Source: Hippophae tibetana (Eukaryota; Streptophyta; Magnoliopsida; Rosales; Elaeagnaceae). From it: a DNA stretch of 64,000 nucleotides. The notes under the pieces are model-generated. The model did not search any database and had not been told where the DNA came from. It saw only the letters and a program-made list of their open reading frames with translations. This document shows positions 33,490 through 47,576 of this stretch, piece by piece; positions within the stretch are counted from its first letter, which is position 1; every line of letters begins with the position of its first letter. Where the stretch lies: the NCBI GenBank assembly GCA_037013495.1, contig CM072810.1:22079343-22143342 (forward strand). Direction: 5' to 3'. Made by a program: the position numbers and the translations under genes.

Positions 33490-34082
33490 GGTCCCACCAT
33501 GCATGCCGGCCTGCGCGGCAAGTGGGCCCGACATGGGTACCGAGCAGCGTGCAACCATAAAACCTACGTCCAATCGCTTTGGTAGGGTTTGAAAGACACG
33601 CGCGCATCCTCGTGGTTGCTTTTTTGATCTGACTGTTTACTTTGCGGCGTGGGTAGATACGCGTGGACTTTTTCTCTCCTGCATAGAAAAATAAACTTTT
33701 TTTAATTGCATTTTATCACTCCAATTTAATTCAAATTAAACTTTAAACTTTCTTTAATTACAATTCAGCCTTTTCTAATTTAAATTAAATTTTAAACTTT
33801 TAATAATTAAAATTAAGCCCGATTTTAATTAAAATTATATTTTAGACTTTTATTAATTGCAATTAAACACTCTTTCATTTTAAATTATATTTTCAGACAT
33901 AAATTTACAATTAAGTACGTTTTCGATTCAAATTCTTTAATTTTCTTAAAAATATATTCCTTAACAAATAAACAGTAATTATTAATTTATTCAACTAAAA
34001 TTAACTAAAAAAGTCAAGAAACTAGCAATTATAATTAATAAAATAGATGATAATAACTATATAAAATATAGTTATCAACCAT

Positions 34083-34700
34083 CATCTTCAAAAACAACTG
34101 ATTTTGTAAAACCATCTAAACCTTCTACTTCATAGAATACAAATACAACTTCAACTTTAAAGACTACTATTAAACAGCCTTCAAGCTCCACTCCTACAAT
34201 TACTAATTATGCACAAAGAACTATTGCACCTATAATTGATAAAACTCTTAAGTTTGTACCTATATGTCATCATTGTGGAAAGAAAGATCATATTAGGCCC
34301 AAGTGTAGATTTTTAAAGAATGTTCTTAAATTTAGTAATACTCTCTATGCTTCACATAGTAGGATTCATAACCATCATCCATCTATGCATGTTATATCAT
34401 ATTCTAGGATGAATAAAAATTATGGTAACATGTTCAAAAATCTTACTAAAAATCATGAAGTTGTTGGTTCAAAGATGCAAGTGAAATTCAATGCATTTAA
34501 ATCTAGAACTAATTATCATTATCCTACTATGCATGTGGCATATTTATTTAAGATGAATTGAAAATCTAAGGGTAAGTCCAATAATATGCCAATGATAACT
34601 AAGGTAGTTGATTTCCAACTTGAAGATATAAATAAACAAAAATTCAAGAAAGTTTGGGTTAGGAAATATTTTTTTTTTCTTCAGTCACCTCACCTTTGTT
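34083..34700 (+). mobile_element. SIRE-like copia gag relic with zinc knuckle, right block
   Basis: A Ser/Thr/Pro/Lys-rich run leads to a CCHC zinc knuckle, CHHCGKKDHIRPKC, at 34265-34306. Its spacing is correct (CX2CX4HX4C) and it resembles the knuckle of SIRE/Opie gag. Near 34640 KKVWVRK recalls the KQVWVPK string at the end of such gags. No protease or later pol domain follows. Confidence 0.85.
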
Positions 34701-35577
34701 CTTTATTGTTTCACCTAGATACTTTTATTTGAATGCTTAATTGACCCTAGGTGAACATCTTTTGTTTGTGTTTATTTTTATTTTTGTTGATGTTTCTTTA
34801 GTTTATAAAAATGATAAAAAATAAAAAATAAAAAAAGTAGGGAAGTAGACATGCTTTAACATTGAAATGGTCATTATGTACTCCATTTATATTTATTGTT
34901 TTGACTATACATTATGAAAATGGATATTTTGACTTGTGCATTTACATATTTTTAACATCTGGCGATCAATTTTAACTAAACCTATTCACACACTCAGTAG
35001 ACACATAAGTATGTCATGCTAGGAGTTTATAATTAATTATGAGAAATTTCAAGGCATGAGATAACCTTGATTGTGAAAATTATGTTTTAATTCTATATTT
35101 CACTGTATAAAATACTTGTATAGAGAGATATCTAGTTTTGAGAGGGCTACCTAATGTGAGGAGTGAAGCTATTAAAGTGAAAAAAGAGGGCTACCATACA
35201 ACTAGTGAAAAAGTCATCATACTAGGTATACTAGCTTGTGCATATTTCTTTAAAAATTTATAATAATATTAAAGAAAAAAGGAAAATACAAATTTTTTTA
35301 CATGCACAAAAAGAAAATGAATAACCAAGCCCTCACAAAAAATAAATACAAAAAGGGAATACAAAAAAATATGTTAAAGTTCTCTCTTAGTAAGTAAAAT
35401 TTTATTTTATATAAGTGTGAATACAATTGTAATTTTTTATGATAGATGATACTCCTTCTTTCAAATCTTTCATAACTCATCATTAATATCACTAAGTTTA
35501 AACACATTTTTACTTTTGGTGATTATCGATGTGTCTTTATATGTGTTAGTATATTTGTGTGCCCTACCTATATATGT
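34700..35577. other. AT-rich spacer, no gene seen
   Basis: Contains an A-rich run near 34800-34835 and a purine tract at 34834-34846. It is probably decayed retroelement spacer. The open frame at 35298-35507 is low-complexity. Confidence 0.4.
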
Positions 35578-38500
35578 TATAATTCTAGATTTCTTTTCTT
35601 CCTAAAATTCCTATATGAGTGGTCTCCAAAATGTTTCATGTTGTTTGGAAGAAGTACAACTATAAATTCTTTGAAATAATCATTTTCGTGCTCGGATTAC
35701 TTTTTTTAAAATCCCTAAAAAAAGGTTTATTCTTCCTAAGAAATTTAATAAATATCTGGGTAAGTAGAGCCATTTTCTCCTTATTGGTATTAGAGTCATC
35801 ATTTCTAACAATTGTGTCAAAAACATCTTCGTACAGAACACTATCTTTGATGTCTTGAAAGCCATGTTGTTTCCCTCCTCTAAAGTAAATTTCTCTCATA
35901 TTGGATACAAGTGATGTAGTTGGAATACTTGCCCAACTGATTCATTTAACAATAAGTTCACAAGGTTTGTACTTGTATTTAAGCAAGGTAACTTTGCCTT
36001 GAAAATGATAATGTAGGCTAGCAACAATTTTCTCAATCTACTTCTCTTTCCTAATAGGTCCATCCAAATTATACGGGTAGTTGATAATGTTTGAAAAACC
36101 TGCATATAAGTTGTTCAAAGTTTCATCCTCTTGCATGATATAGAGCTCAAAATTTCTGTTCAGCTTCATATTTATAGATTTATTTTGTTGCTCAAATTCC
36201 AATATGAGTGGTATCCAAAGTATTTCTTGTTGTTTGGAAGAAGTACAACTGTAAATTCATTGAAAAAATCATTTTAGAGCTTCGATTACCTTTTTTTTAA
36301 ATCCCTAAAAAAGGGTTTATTCTTTCTAAGAAATTTAATAAATCTTTAGGCAAGTAGAACCATTTTCTCTTCATTGGTATTAGAGTCATCATTTCTAACA
36401 ATTGTGTCAAAAACATCTCCGTTCGGACAACTATCTTTGATGTCTTGAAAGGCAAGCTATTTGCGTCCTCTAAAGTAGATTACTCTCATATTGGATACAA
36501 GTGATGTAGTTGGAATACATGCCCAACTGATTCATTTAATAGTAAGTTCACAAGGCTTGTATATGTATTTAAGGAAGGTAAGTTTGGCTTCAAAATGATA
36601 ATGTAGGCTAGCAACAATTTTCTCAATCTACTTCTCTTTCCTAATAGGTGCATCCAAATTGTACGGGTAGTTGAAAATGTTTGAAAAACATGCATATAAG
36701 TTGTTCAAAGTTTCATCATCTTGCGTGATATAGAGCTCAAAATTTCTATTCACCTTCATAGTTATAGACTTATTTTGTTGCTCAAATGCTTATATGAGTG
36801 GTCTCCAAAATGTTTCATGTTGTTTGAAAGAAGTACAACAATAAATTCAATATAATAATCATTTTAGACCTCGGATTACCTTTTTCTAAAACCCCTAAAA
36901 GAGGGTTTATTCTTTCTAAGAAATTTAGTAAATCTCTAGGCAAGTAGAGCCATTTTCTCTTCATTGGTATTAAAGTTATCATTTCCAACAATTGTGTCAA
37001 AAACATCTTCGTTCGGACCAATATCCTTGATGTCTTGAAAGCCAAGCTCTTTGCATCCTCAAAGGTGGAAGGCTCTCATCTTGGATACAAGTGATGCCGT
37101 TCGAATACATGCCCAACTGATTCATTTAACAGTAAGTTCACAAGGCTTGTACATGTATTTAGATATGGTAACTTTGGCTTGAAAATGATAAGGTAGGCCA
37201 TTAAAATTTTTCTCAATCTACTTCTCTTTCCTAATAGGTCTATTGAAATTCTATGAGTAGATGATAATGTTTGAAAAACCTGAATAGAAGTTTTTCAAAG
37301 TTTCATCATCTTGCATGATATAGAGTTCAAAATTTCTGTTCAGCTTCATAGTTCTTAATTTAATTTATTGCTGAAATGCCTATATGAGTGGTTCTCGAAA
37401 TGTTTCATGTTGTTTGGAAGAAGTACAATTGTAAATTCATTGAAACAATCATTTTAGAGCTCGGATTACCATTTTTTAAAATCCCTAAAAGAGGGTTTAT
37501 TCTTTCTAAGAAATTTAGTAAATCTCTAGGCAAGTTGAGCCATTTCCTTTTCATTGGTATTAGAGTCATCATTTCTAACAATTGTGTCAAAAACATCTTC
37601 GTTCGGACCAATATCCTTGATGTCTTGAAAGCCAAGCTCTTTCCGTCCTCGAAGGTGGATGGCTCTCATCTTGGATACAATTGATGCAGTTCAAATACAT
37701 GCCCAACTGATTCATTTAACAGTAAGTTCACAAGGCTTGTACATGTATTCAGACATGGTAACTTTGGCTTGAAATGATAAGGTTGGCTAGCAAAATTTTT
37801 GTCAATCTACTTCTTTTTCCTAACAGGTCCATCCTAATTGTACGAGTAGTTGATAATGTTGGAAAAACCTGCATAGAATTAGTTCAAAGTTTCATCATCT
37901 TGCATGATATAGAGTTCAAAATTTCTATTCAGCTTCATAGTTCTAGATTTATTTTGTTGCTCAAATGCCGATATGAATGGTTCTCGAAATGTTTCATGTT
38001 GTTTGGAAGAAGTACAATTGTAAATTCATTGAAACAATCATTTTAGAGCTCGGATTACCTTTTTTTAAGATCCCTAAAAAAAGGTTTATTCTTTCTAAGA
38101 AATTTAGTAAAACTCTAGGCAAGTACAATCATTTTCTCTTCATTGGTATCAGAGTCATCATTTCTAACAATTGTGTCAAAACATCTTCGTTCGGACAACT
38201 ATCTTTAATGTCTTGAAAGCGAAACTCTTTCCGTCATCGAAAGTGGATTGCTCTCATTTTGGATACAAGTGATGCAGTTCGAATACTTGCCCAACGGATT
38301 CATTTAACAGTAAGTTCCCAATGCTTGTACATGTATCTAAGCAAGGTAACTTGGGCTTGAAAATGATAAGGTAGGCTAGCAACAATTTTCTCAATCTATT
38401 TTTCTTTCCTACGAGGTCCACAAAAGTTATACGAGTAGTTGATAGTGTTTGAAAAAGATGCATAGAATATTCTCAAAGTTTCATCCTCTTGCATGATATA

Positions 38501-38639
38501 GAGCTCAAAATTTCTGTTCAGCTTCATAGTTATAGATTTATTTTGTTGCTCAAATTCCTATATGAGTGGTCTCCAAACTGTTTCATGTTGTTTGGAAGAA
38601 GTACAACTGTAAATTCTTTGAAATAATCATTTTAGAGCT

Positions 38640-41600
38640 CGAATTATCTTTTTTTTAAATCCCTAAAAAAGGGTTTATTCTTCTTAAGAAATTGAGTAAA
38701 TATCAAGGCAAGTAGAGCCATTTTCTCTTCATTGGTATTAGAGTCATCCTTTCTAAAAAATGTGTCAAAAACATCTTCGTTCAGACCACTATCTTTGATG
38801 TCTTGAAAGTCAAGCTCTTGCCGTCCTCGAAGGTGGATGGCTCTCATATTGGAAACAAGTGATGCAATTAGAATACTTGCCCAACTGATTCATTTAACAG
38901 TAAGTTCACAACGCTTGTACATATATTTAATTAAGGTAACTTTGTCTTGAAAATGATAAGGTAGGCTAGCAACAATTTTCTCAATCTACTTCTCTCTCCT
39001 AATAGGCCCATCCAAATTGTACAAGTAGTTGATAATGTTTGAAAAACCTACATATAAGTTGTTCAAAGTTTTAACATCTTGAGTGATATAGATTTCAAAA
39101 TATCTGTTCAGCTTCATAGTTTTAGATTTATTTTGTTCCTCAAATGCCAATATGATTGGTCTCCAAAATGTTTCATGTGTTTTGGAATAAGTACAATTGT
39201 AAATTCATTGAAATAATAACTTTAGAGCTCATATTACATTTTTTTAAAATCCGTAAAAAAGGGTTTATTCTTTCTAAGAAATTTAGTAAATCTCTAGGCA
39301 ATTAAGCCATTTTCTCTTCATTGGTATTAGAGTTATCATTTCTAACAATTGTGTCAAAAACATCTTCGTTCGGACAACTATCTTTGATGTCTTGAAAGCC
39401 AAGCTATTTGCGTCGTCGAAAATGGATTGCTCTCATCTTGGATACAAGTGATGCAGTTTAAATACTTGCCCAACTGATTCATTTAACAGTATGTTCACAA
39501 GGCTTGTACATGTATTTAAGCAAGGTAACTTTGGCTTGAAAATGATAATGTAGGCTATCAACAATTTACTCAATCTAGTTCTCTTTCCTAATAGGTTCAC
39601 CCAAATTGTACGAGTAGTTTATAATGTTTGAAAAATATGCATCGAATTTGTTCAAAGTTTCATCATTTTGCATGATATAGAGCTCAAAATTTCTGTTCAA
39701 CTTCATAGTTTTAAAACATTGTTGTTGCAGAAATGCCTATATGAGTGGTCTCCAAAATGTGTCATGTTGTTTGGAAGAAGTACAACTGTACATTCTTTGA
39801 AATAATAATTTTCAAGCTCGGATTACATTTTTTTTAAATCCCCAAAAAAGGACGTATTCTTTCTAAGATATTTAGTACTTCTCTAGGCAAGTAGAGCCAT
39901 TTTCTCTTCATTGGTATTAGAGTCATCATTTCAATAAATTGTGTCAAAAACATCTTCGTTCGGACCACAATCTTTGATGTCTTCAATTGCAAGCTCTTGC
40001 CATTCTTGAAGGCGGATGGCTCTCATATTGGAAACAAATGATGCAGTTAGAATACTTGCCCAACTGATTCATTTGATAGTAAGTTCACAACGCTTGTACA
40101 TATATTTAGTTAAGGTAACTTTGTCTTGAAAATGATAAGGTAGGCTAGCAACAATTTTCTCAATCTACTACTCTCTCCTAATAGGCCCATCCAAATTGTA
40201 CGAGTAGTTGATCACGTTTGAAAAACCTTCATAGAGTTCGTTCAAAGTTTTATCAGCTTGTGTGATATAGAGTTCAAAATTTCTCTTCAGCTTCGTAGTT
40301 CTAGATTTATTTTGTTCCTCAAATGCCTATATGAGTGGTCTCGAAAATGATTAATGTTGTTTGGAAGAAATACAAATGTAAATTCTTTGAAATAATCATT
40401 TTAGATTTGGGACTACCTTTTTTTAAAATCCCTAAAAAAAGGTTTATTCTTTCTAAGAAATTTAGTAAATCTTTGGGAAGTAGAGCCATTTTCTCTTTGT
40501 TGGTATTAGACTCATCATTTATAACAATTGTGTTAAAAACATCTTCGTTCGGAGCACTATCCTTGATGTCTTGAAAGCCATGTTGTTTCCCTCATCCTAA
40601 GTAGATTGCTCTCATATTGGATACAAGTGATGTAGTTGGAATACTTTCCCAATTGATTCATTTAACAGTAAGTTCATAAGGCTTGTATATATATTTAAGC
40701 TAGGTAACTTTGGCTTAAAAATGATAATTAAGGCTAGCAACAATATTCTCAATCTAATTCTCTTTCCCAATAGGGCCATCCAAATTGTATGGGTAGTTGA
40801 TAATGTTTGAAAAATCTGCATATAAGTTGTTCACAGTTTCATCCTCTTGCATGATATAGAGCTCAAAATTTATGTTCAGCTTCATAGTTATAGATTTATT
40901 TTGTTGCTCAAATTCCTATATGAGTGATGTCCAAAGTGTTTCATGTTGTTCGGAAGAAGTACAACTGTAAATTCATTGAAAAAATCATTTTAGAGCTCGA
41001 ATTACCTTTTTTTAAAATCCCTAAAAAAGGGTTTATTCTTCCTAAGAAGTTTAGTAAATATCTTGGCAGGTAGAGCCATTTTCTCTTTATTTGTGTTAGA
41101 GTCATCATTTCTAACAATTGTGTCAAAAACATCTTCGTACGGATTACTATCCTTGATGTGTTGAAAGACATGTTATTTCCCTCCTCTAAATTAGATTACT
41201 CTCATATTGGATACAAGTGATGTAGTTGGAATACATGCCCAACTGATTCATTTAACAGTAAGTTCACAAGGCTTGTATATGTATTTAAGGAAGGTAACTT
41301 TGGCTTGAAAATGATAATGTAGGCTAGCAAAAATTTTCTCGATCTACTTCTCTTTCCTAATAGGTCCATCCAAATTGTACGGGTAGTTGATAATGTTTGA
41401 AAAACCTACATATAAGTTGTTGAAAGTTTCATCATCTTGCGTGATATAGAGCTCATAATTTCAGTTCAGCTTCATAGTCATAGATTTATTTTGTTGTTCA
41501 AATTCCTATATGAGTGGTCTCCAAAATGTTTCATGTTGTTTGGAAGAAGTACAACTGTAAATTCATTGGAATAATCATTTTAGAGCTCGGATTACCTTTT

Positions 41601-44460
41601 TTTTAAATCCCTAAAAAGGGTTTATTCTTTCTAAGAAATTTAGTAAATCTCTAGGCAAGTAGAGCCATTTTCTCTTCATTGGTATTAGAGTCATCATTTC
41701 TAAGAATTGTGTCCAAAATATATTCGTTCGGACAACTATCTTTGATGTCTTGAAAGCCAAGCTATTTGCGTCGTCGAAAATGGATTGCTCTCATCTTGGA
41801 TACAAGTGATGCAATTCAAATACTTGCCCAATTGATTAATTTAACAGTAAGTTTACAAGGCTTGTACATGTATTTAAGCAAGATAACTTTGGCTTGAAAA
41901 TGATAAAGTAGGCTAGCAACAATTTTATCAATCTAGTTTTCCTTCCTAATAGGTTCACCCAAATTGTACGAGTAGTTTATAATGTTTGAAAACCATGCAT
42001 CGAATTTGGTCAATGTTTCATCATTTTGCATGATATAGAGCTCAAAATTTCTATTCAGCTTCATAGTTTTAAATTTATTTTGTGGCACAAATGCCTATAT
42101 GAGTGGTCTCCAAAATGTTTCATGTTGTTTGGAAGAAGTACAACTGTACATTCTTTGAAATAATAATTTTCGAGCTCGGATTACATTTTTTTTAAATCCC
42201 TTAAAAAGGGTTTATTCTTTCTAAGATATTTAGTACTTCTCAAGGCAAGTAGAGCCATTTTCTCTTCATTGGTATTAGAGTCATCATTTCTAAAAAATGT
42301 GTCAAAAACATCTTCGTTCGGACCACTATCTTTGATGTCTTGAAAGGCAAGCTCTTGCCGTCCTCGAAGGTGGATGGCTCTCATATTGGAAACAAGTGAT
42401 GCAATTAGAATACTTGCCCAACTAATTCATTTAACAGTAAGTTCACAACGCTTGTACATATATTTAATTAAGGTAACTTTGTCTTGAAAATGATAAGGTA
42501 GGCTAGCAACAATTTTCTCAATCTACTTCTCTCTCCTAATAGGCCTATCCAAATTGTACAAGTAGTTGATAATGTTTGAAAAACCTGCATATAAGTTGTT
42601 CAAAGTTTTAACATCTTGCGTGATATAGATGTCAAAATATCTGTTCAGCTTCATAGTTCTAGATTTATTTTGTTCCTCAAATTCCTATATGATTGGTCTC
42701 CAAAATGTTTCATGTGTTTTGGAAAAAGTACAATTGTAAATTCATTGAAATAATAATTTTAGTGCTCGGATTACATTTTTTTAAAATCCGTAAAAAAGGG
42801 TTTATTCTTTCTAAGAAATTTAGTAAATCTCTAGGCAATTAAGCCATTTTCTCTTAATTGGTATTAGAGCTATCATTTCTAACAATTGTGTCAAAAACAT
42901 CTTCGTTCGGACAACTATCTTTGATGTCTTGAAAGCCAAGCTATTTGTGTCGTCGAAAATGGATTGCTCTCATCTTGGATACAAGTGATGCAGTTCAAAT
43001 ACTTGCCCAACTGATTCATTTAACAGTAAGTTCATAAGGCTTGTACATATATTTAAGCAAGGTAACTTTGGCTTGAAAATGATAATGTAGGCTATCAACA
43101 ATTTTCTCAATCTAGTTCTCTTTCCTAATAGGTTCACCCAAATTGTACGAGTAGTTTATAATGTTTGAAAAATATGCATCGAATTTGTTCAAAGTTTCAT
43201 CATTTTGCATGATATAGAGCTAGAAATTTCTGTTCAACTTCATAGTTTTAAATTTTTGTTGTTGCAGAAATGCCTATATGAGTGGTCTCCAAAATGTTTC
43301 ATGTTGTTTGGAAGAAGTACAACTGTACATTCTTTGAATTAATAATTTTCGAGCTCGGATTACATTTTTTTTAAATCCCCAAAAAAGGACTTATTCTTTC
43401 TAAGATATTTAGTACTTCTCTAGGGAAGTAGAGCCATTTTCTCTTCATTGGTATTAGAGTCATCATTTCTAAAAATTGTGACAAAAACATCTTCGTTCGG
43501 ACCACAATCTTTGATGTCTTGAATGCCAAGCTCTTTCCATCTTTGAAGGCGGATGGCTCTCATATTGGGAACAAGTGATGCAATTAGAATACTTGCCCAA
43601 CTGATTCATTTAACAGTAAGTTCACAATGCTTGTACATATATTTAATTAAGGTAACTTTGTCTGGTAAATGATAAGGTAGGCTAGCAACAATTTTCTCAA
43701 TCTACTTCTCTCTCCTAATAGGCCAATCCAAATTGTACGAGTAGTTGATCACATTTGAAAAACCTTCATAGAGTTCGTTCAAAGTTTTATCATCTTACAT
43801 GATATAGAGTTCAAATTTTTTGTTTAGCTTCGTAGTTCTAGATTTATTTTGTTCCTCAATGGCCTATATGAGTGGTCTCGAAAATGTTTAATGTTGTTTG
43901 GAAGAAATAAAAATGTAAATTCTTTGAAATAATCATTTTAGAGCTCGGACTACCTTTTTTTAAAATCCCTAAAAAAAGGTTTATTCTTTCTAACAAATTA
44001 AGTAAATCTTTGGGAAGTAGAGCCATTTTCTCTTTGTTGGTATTAGAGTCATCATTTATAACAATTGTGTTAAAAACATCTTCGTTCGGAGCACTATACT
44101 TGATGTCTTGAAAGCCATGTTGTTTCCCTCATCTTAAGTAGATTGCTCTCATATTGGATAAAAGTGATGTAGTTGGAATACTTTCCCAATTGATTCATTT
44201 AATAGTAAGTTCATAAGGCTTGTATATATATTTAAGCAAGGTAACTTTGGCTTTAAAATGATAATTAAGGCTAGCAACAATATTCTCAATCTAATTCTCT
44301 TTCCCAATAAATCCATCCAAATTGTACGGGTAGTTGATAATGTTTGAAAAACCTGCATATAAGTTGTTCAAAGTTTCATCCTCTTGCATGATATAGAGCT
44401 CAAAATTTCTGTTCAGCTTCATAGTTATAGATTTATTTTGTTGCTCAAATTCCTATATGA
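38640..44460 (-). repeat. Six-monomer higher-order repeat in the satellite
   Basis: Segments from about 38640 to 40900 closely match those from about 42180 to 44440, at a constant offset of 3537 bp (six monomers). Variants are shared only by these pairs, such as a monomer with TTTCATGTGTTTTGG at 39170 and 42708, and paired open frames at 40612-40821 and 44149-44358. Confidence 0.8.
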
Positions 44461-47400
44461 GTGGTCTCCAAAGTGTCTCATGTTGTTTGGAAGAAGTACA
44501 ACTGTAAATTCATTGAAAAAATCATTTTAGAGCTCGAATTACCTTTTTTAAAATTCCTAAAACAGGTTTTATTCTTTCTAAGCAATTTAGTAAATCTTTA
44601 GGAAAGTAGAACCATTTTCTTTTCATTTGTATTAGAGTTATCATTTCTAAAAATTGTGACAAAAACATCTTCGTTCGGACCACAATCTTTGATGTCTTGA
44701 AAGCTAAGCTCTTGCCGTCCTCGAAGGTGGATGGCTCTCATATTGGAAACAAGTGATCCAGTTCGAATACTTGCCCAACTTATTCATTTAACAGTAAGTT
44801 CACAAGGCTTGTACATGTATTTAAGCAAGGTAACTTTGGCTTGAAAATGATAATGTAGACTAGCAACAATTTTCTCAATCTAGTTCTCTTTCCTAATAGG
44901 TCCACCCAAATTGTACGAGTTGTTTATAATGTATGAAAAACCTCCATCGAAATTTTTCAAAGTTTCATCATTTTGCATGATATAGAGCTCAAAATTTCTG
45001 TTTAGCTTCATAATTCTAAATTTATTTTGTTGCTCAAATGCTTATATGAGTGGTCTCCAAAATGTTTCATGTTTTTTGGATGAAGTACAACAATGAATTC
45101 AATATAATAATCAGTTTAGACCTCGGATTACCTTTTTCTAAAACCCCTAAAAGAGGGTTTATTCTTTCTAAGAAATTTTGTAAATCTCTAGGCAAGTAGA
45201 GCCAATTCCTCTTCATTGGTATTAGAGTCATCATTTCCAACAATTGTGTCAAAAACATCTTTGTTCGGACAAATATCCTTGATATCTTGAAAGCCAAGCT
45301 CTTGTCGTCCTCGAAGATGGATGGCTCTCATATTGGAAACATGTGATGCAGTTCGAATACTTGCCCAACTGATTCATTTAACATTAAATTCACAACGCTT
45401 GTATATGTATTTAATCAAGGTAACTTTGTCTTGAAAATGATAAGGTAGGTTAGCAACAATTTTCTGAATCTACTTCTCTCTCCTAATAGGCCCATCCAAA
45501 TTGTACGAGTAGTTGATCATGTTTGAAAAACCTTCATAGAATTCGTTCAAAGTTTTATCATCTTGCGTGATATAGAGTTCAAAATTTCTGTTCAGCTTCA
45601 TAGTTCTAGATTTATTTTGTTCGTCAAATTCCTATATGATTGGTCTCCAAAATGTTTCATGTTGTTTGGAATAAATACAACTGTAAATTCATTGAAATAA
45701 TCATTTTAGAGCTCAGATTACCTTTTTTTATAATCCCTAAAAAAGGGTTTATTCTTTCTAAGAAATTTAGTATATCTCTAGGCAAGTAGAGCCATTTTCT
45801 CTTCATTGGTATTAGAGTCATCATTTATAACAATTGTGTTAAAAACATCTTCGTTCGGAGCACTATACTTGATGTCTTGAAAGCCATGTTGTTTCCCTCA
45901 TCTTAAGTAGATTGCTCTCATATTGGATAAAAGTGATGTAGTTGGAATACTTTCCCAATTGATTCATTTAATAGTAAGTTCATAAGGCTTGTATATATAT
46001 TTAAGCAAGGTAACTTTGGCTTTAAAATGATAATTAAGGCTAGCAACAATATTCTCAATCTAATTCTCTTTCCCAATAAATCCATCCAAATTGTACGGGT
46101 AGTTGATAATGTTTGAAAAACCTGCATATAAGTTGTTCAAAGTTTCATCCTCTTGCATGATATAGAGCTCAAAATTTCTGTTCAGCTTCATAGTTATAGA
46201 TTTATTTTGTTGCTCAAATTCCTATATGAGTGGTCTCCAAAGTGTCTCATGTTGTTTGGAAGAAGTACAACTGTAAATTCATTGAAAAAATCATTTTAGA
46301 GCTCGAATTACCTTTTTTAAAATTCCTAAAACAGGTTTTATTCTTTCTAAGCAATTTAGTAAATCTTTAGGAAAGTAGAACCATTTTCTTTTCATTTGTA
46401 TTAGAGTTATCATTTCTAAAAATTGTGACAAAAACATCTTCGTTCGGACCACAATCTTTGATGTCTTGAAAGCTAAGCTCTTGCCGTCCTCGAAGGTGGA
46501 TGGCTCTCATATTGGAAACAAGTGATCCAGTTCGAATACTTGCCCAACTTATTCATTTAACAGTAAGTTCACAAGGCTTGTACATGTATTTAAGCAAGGT
46601 AACTTTGGCTTGAAAATGATAATGTAGACTAGCAACAATTTTCTCAATCTAGTTCTCTTTCCTAATAGGTCCACCCAAATTGTACGAGTTGTTTATAATG
46701 TATGAAAAACCTCCATCGAAATTTTTCAAAGTTTCATCATTTTGCATGATATAGAGCTCAAAATTTCTGTTTAGCTTCATAATTCTAAATTTATTTTGTT
46801 GCTCAAATGCTTATATGAGTGGTCTCCAAAATGTTTCATGTTTTTTGGATGAAGTACAACAATGAATTCAATATAATAATCAGTTTAGACCTCGGATTAC
46901 CTTTTTCTAAAACCCCTAAAAGAGGGTTTATTCTTTCTAAGAAATTTTGTAAATCTCTAGGCAAGTAGAGCCAATTCCTCTTCATTGGTATTAGAGTCAT
47001 CATTTCCAACAATTGTGTCAAAAACATCTTTGTTCGGACAAATATCCTTGATATCTTGAAAGCCAAGCTCTTGTCGTCCTCGAAGATGGATGGCTCTCAT
47101 ATTGGAAACATGTGATGCAGTTCGAATACTTGCCCAACTGATTCATTTAACATTAAATTCACAACGCTTGTATATGTATTTAATCAAGGTAACTTTGTCT
47201 TGAAAATGATAAGGTAGGTTAGCAACAATTTTCTGAATCTACTTCTCTCTCCTAATAGGCCCATCCAAATTGTACGAGTAGTTGATCATGTTTGAAAAAC
47301 CTTCATAGAATTCGTTCAAAGTTTTATCATCTTGCGTGATATAGAGTTCAAAATTTCTGTTCAGCTTCATAGTTCTAGATTTATTTTGTTCGTCAAATTC

Positions 47401-47576
47401 CTATATGATTGGTCTCCAAAATGTTTCATGTTGTTTGGAATAAATACAACTGTAAATTCATTGAAATAATCATTTTAGAGCTCAGATTACCTTTTTTTAT
47501 AATCCCTAAAAAAGGGTTTATTCTTTCTAAGAAATTTAGTATATCTCTAGGCAAGTAGAGCCATTTTCTCTTCATT
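44039..47576 (-). repeat. Tandem duplication of a 1769-bp, three-monomer block
   Basis: About 44039-45807 and 45808-47576 appear identical wherever I compared them, including rare variants (CTCCAAAGTGTCTCATG at 44465 and 46234). The encoded shadow peptides at 44149-44358 and 45918-46127, and at 45067-45297 and 46836-47066, are identical. Identity breaks just outside. This is the youngest event seen in the window. Confidence 0.92.

Larger units (their letters stand above)
32284..34077 (-). mobile_element. Solo LTR with perfect target duplication, nested in copia gag
   Basis: 1794 bp. On the minus strand it runs from TGATAACTATA to GACAACA. Target duplication ACCAT lies at 32279-32283 and 34078-34082. 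The stretch with GTATACACGGTCACAAGT and AAGTATCGTTCCC at its left end resembles Athila/Tat LTR ends, as at 9430. A TATA box (TATAAATA, minus strand) is at 33029-33036, giving a U3 of about 1 kb. No internal sequence is attached. Unlike its surroundings, 33180-33660 is GC-rich. The gag pieces on either side abut across the duplication. Confidence 0.92.
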
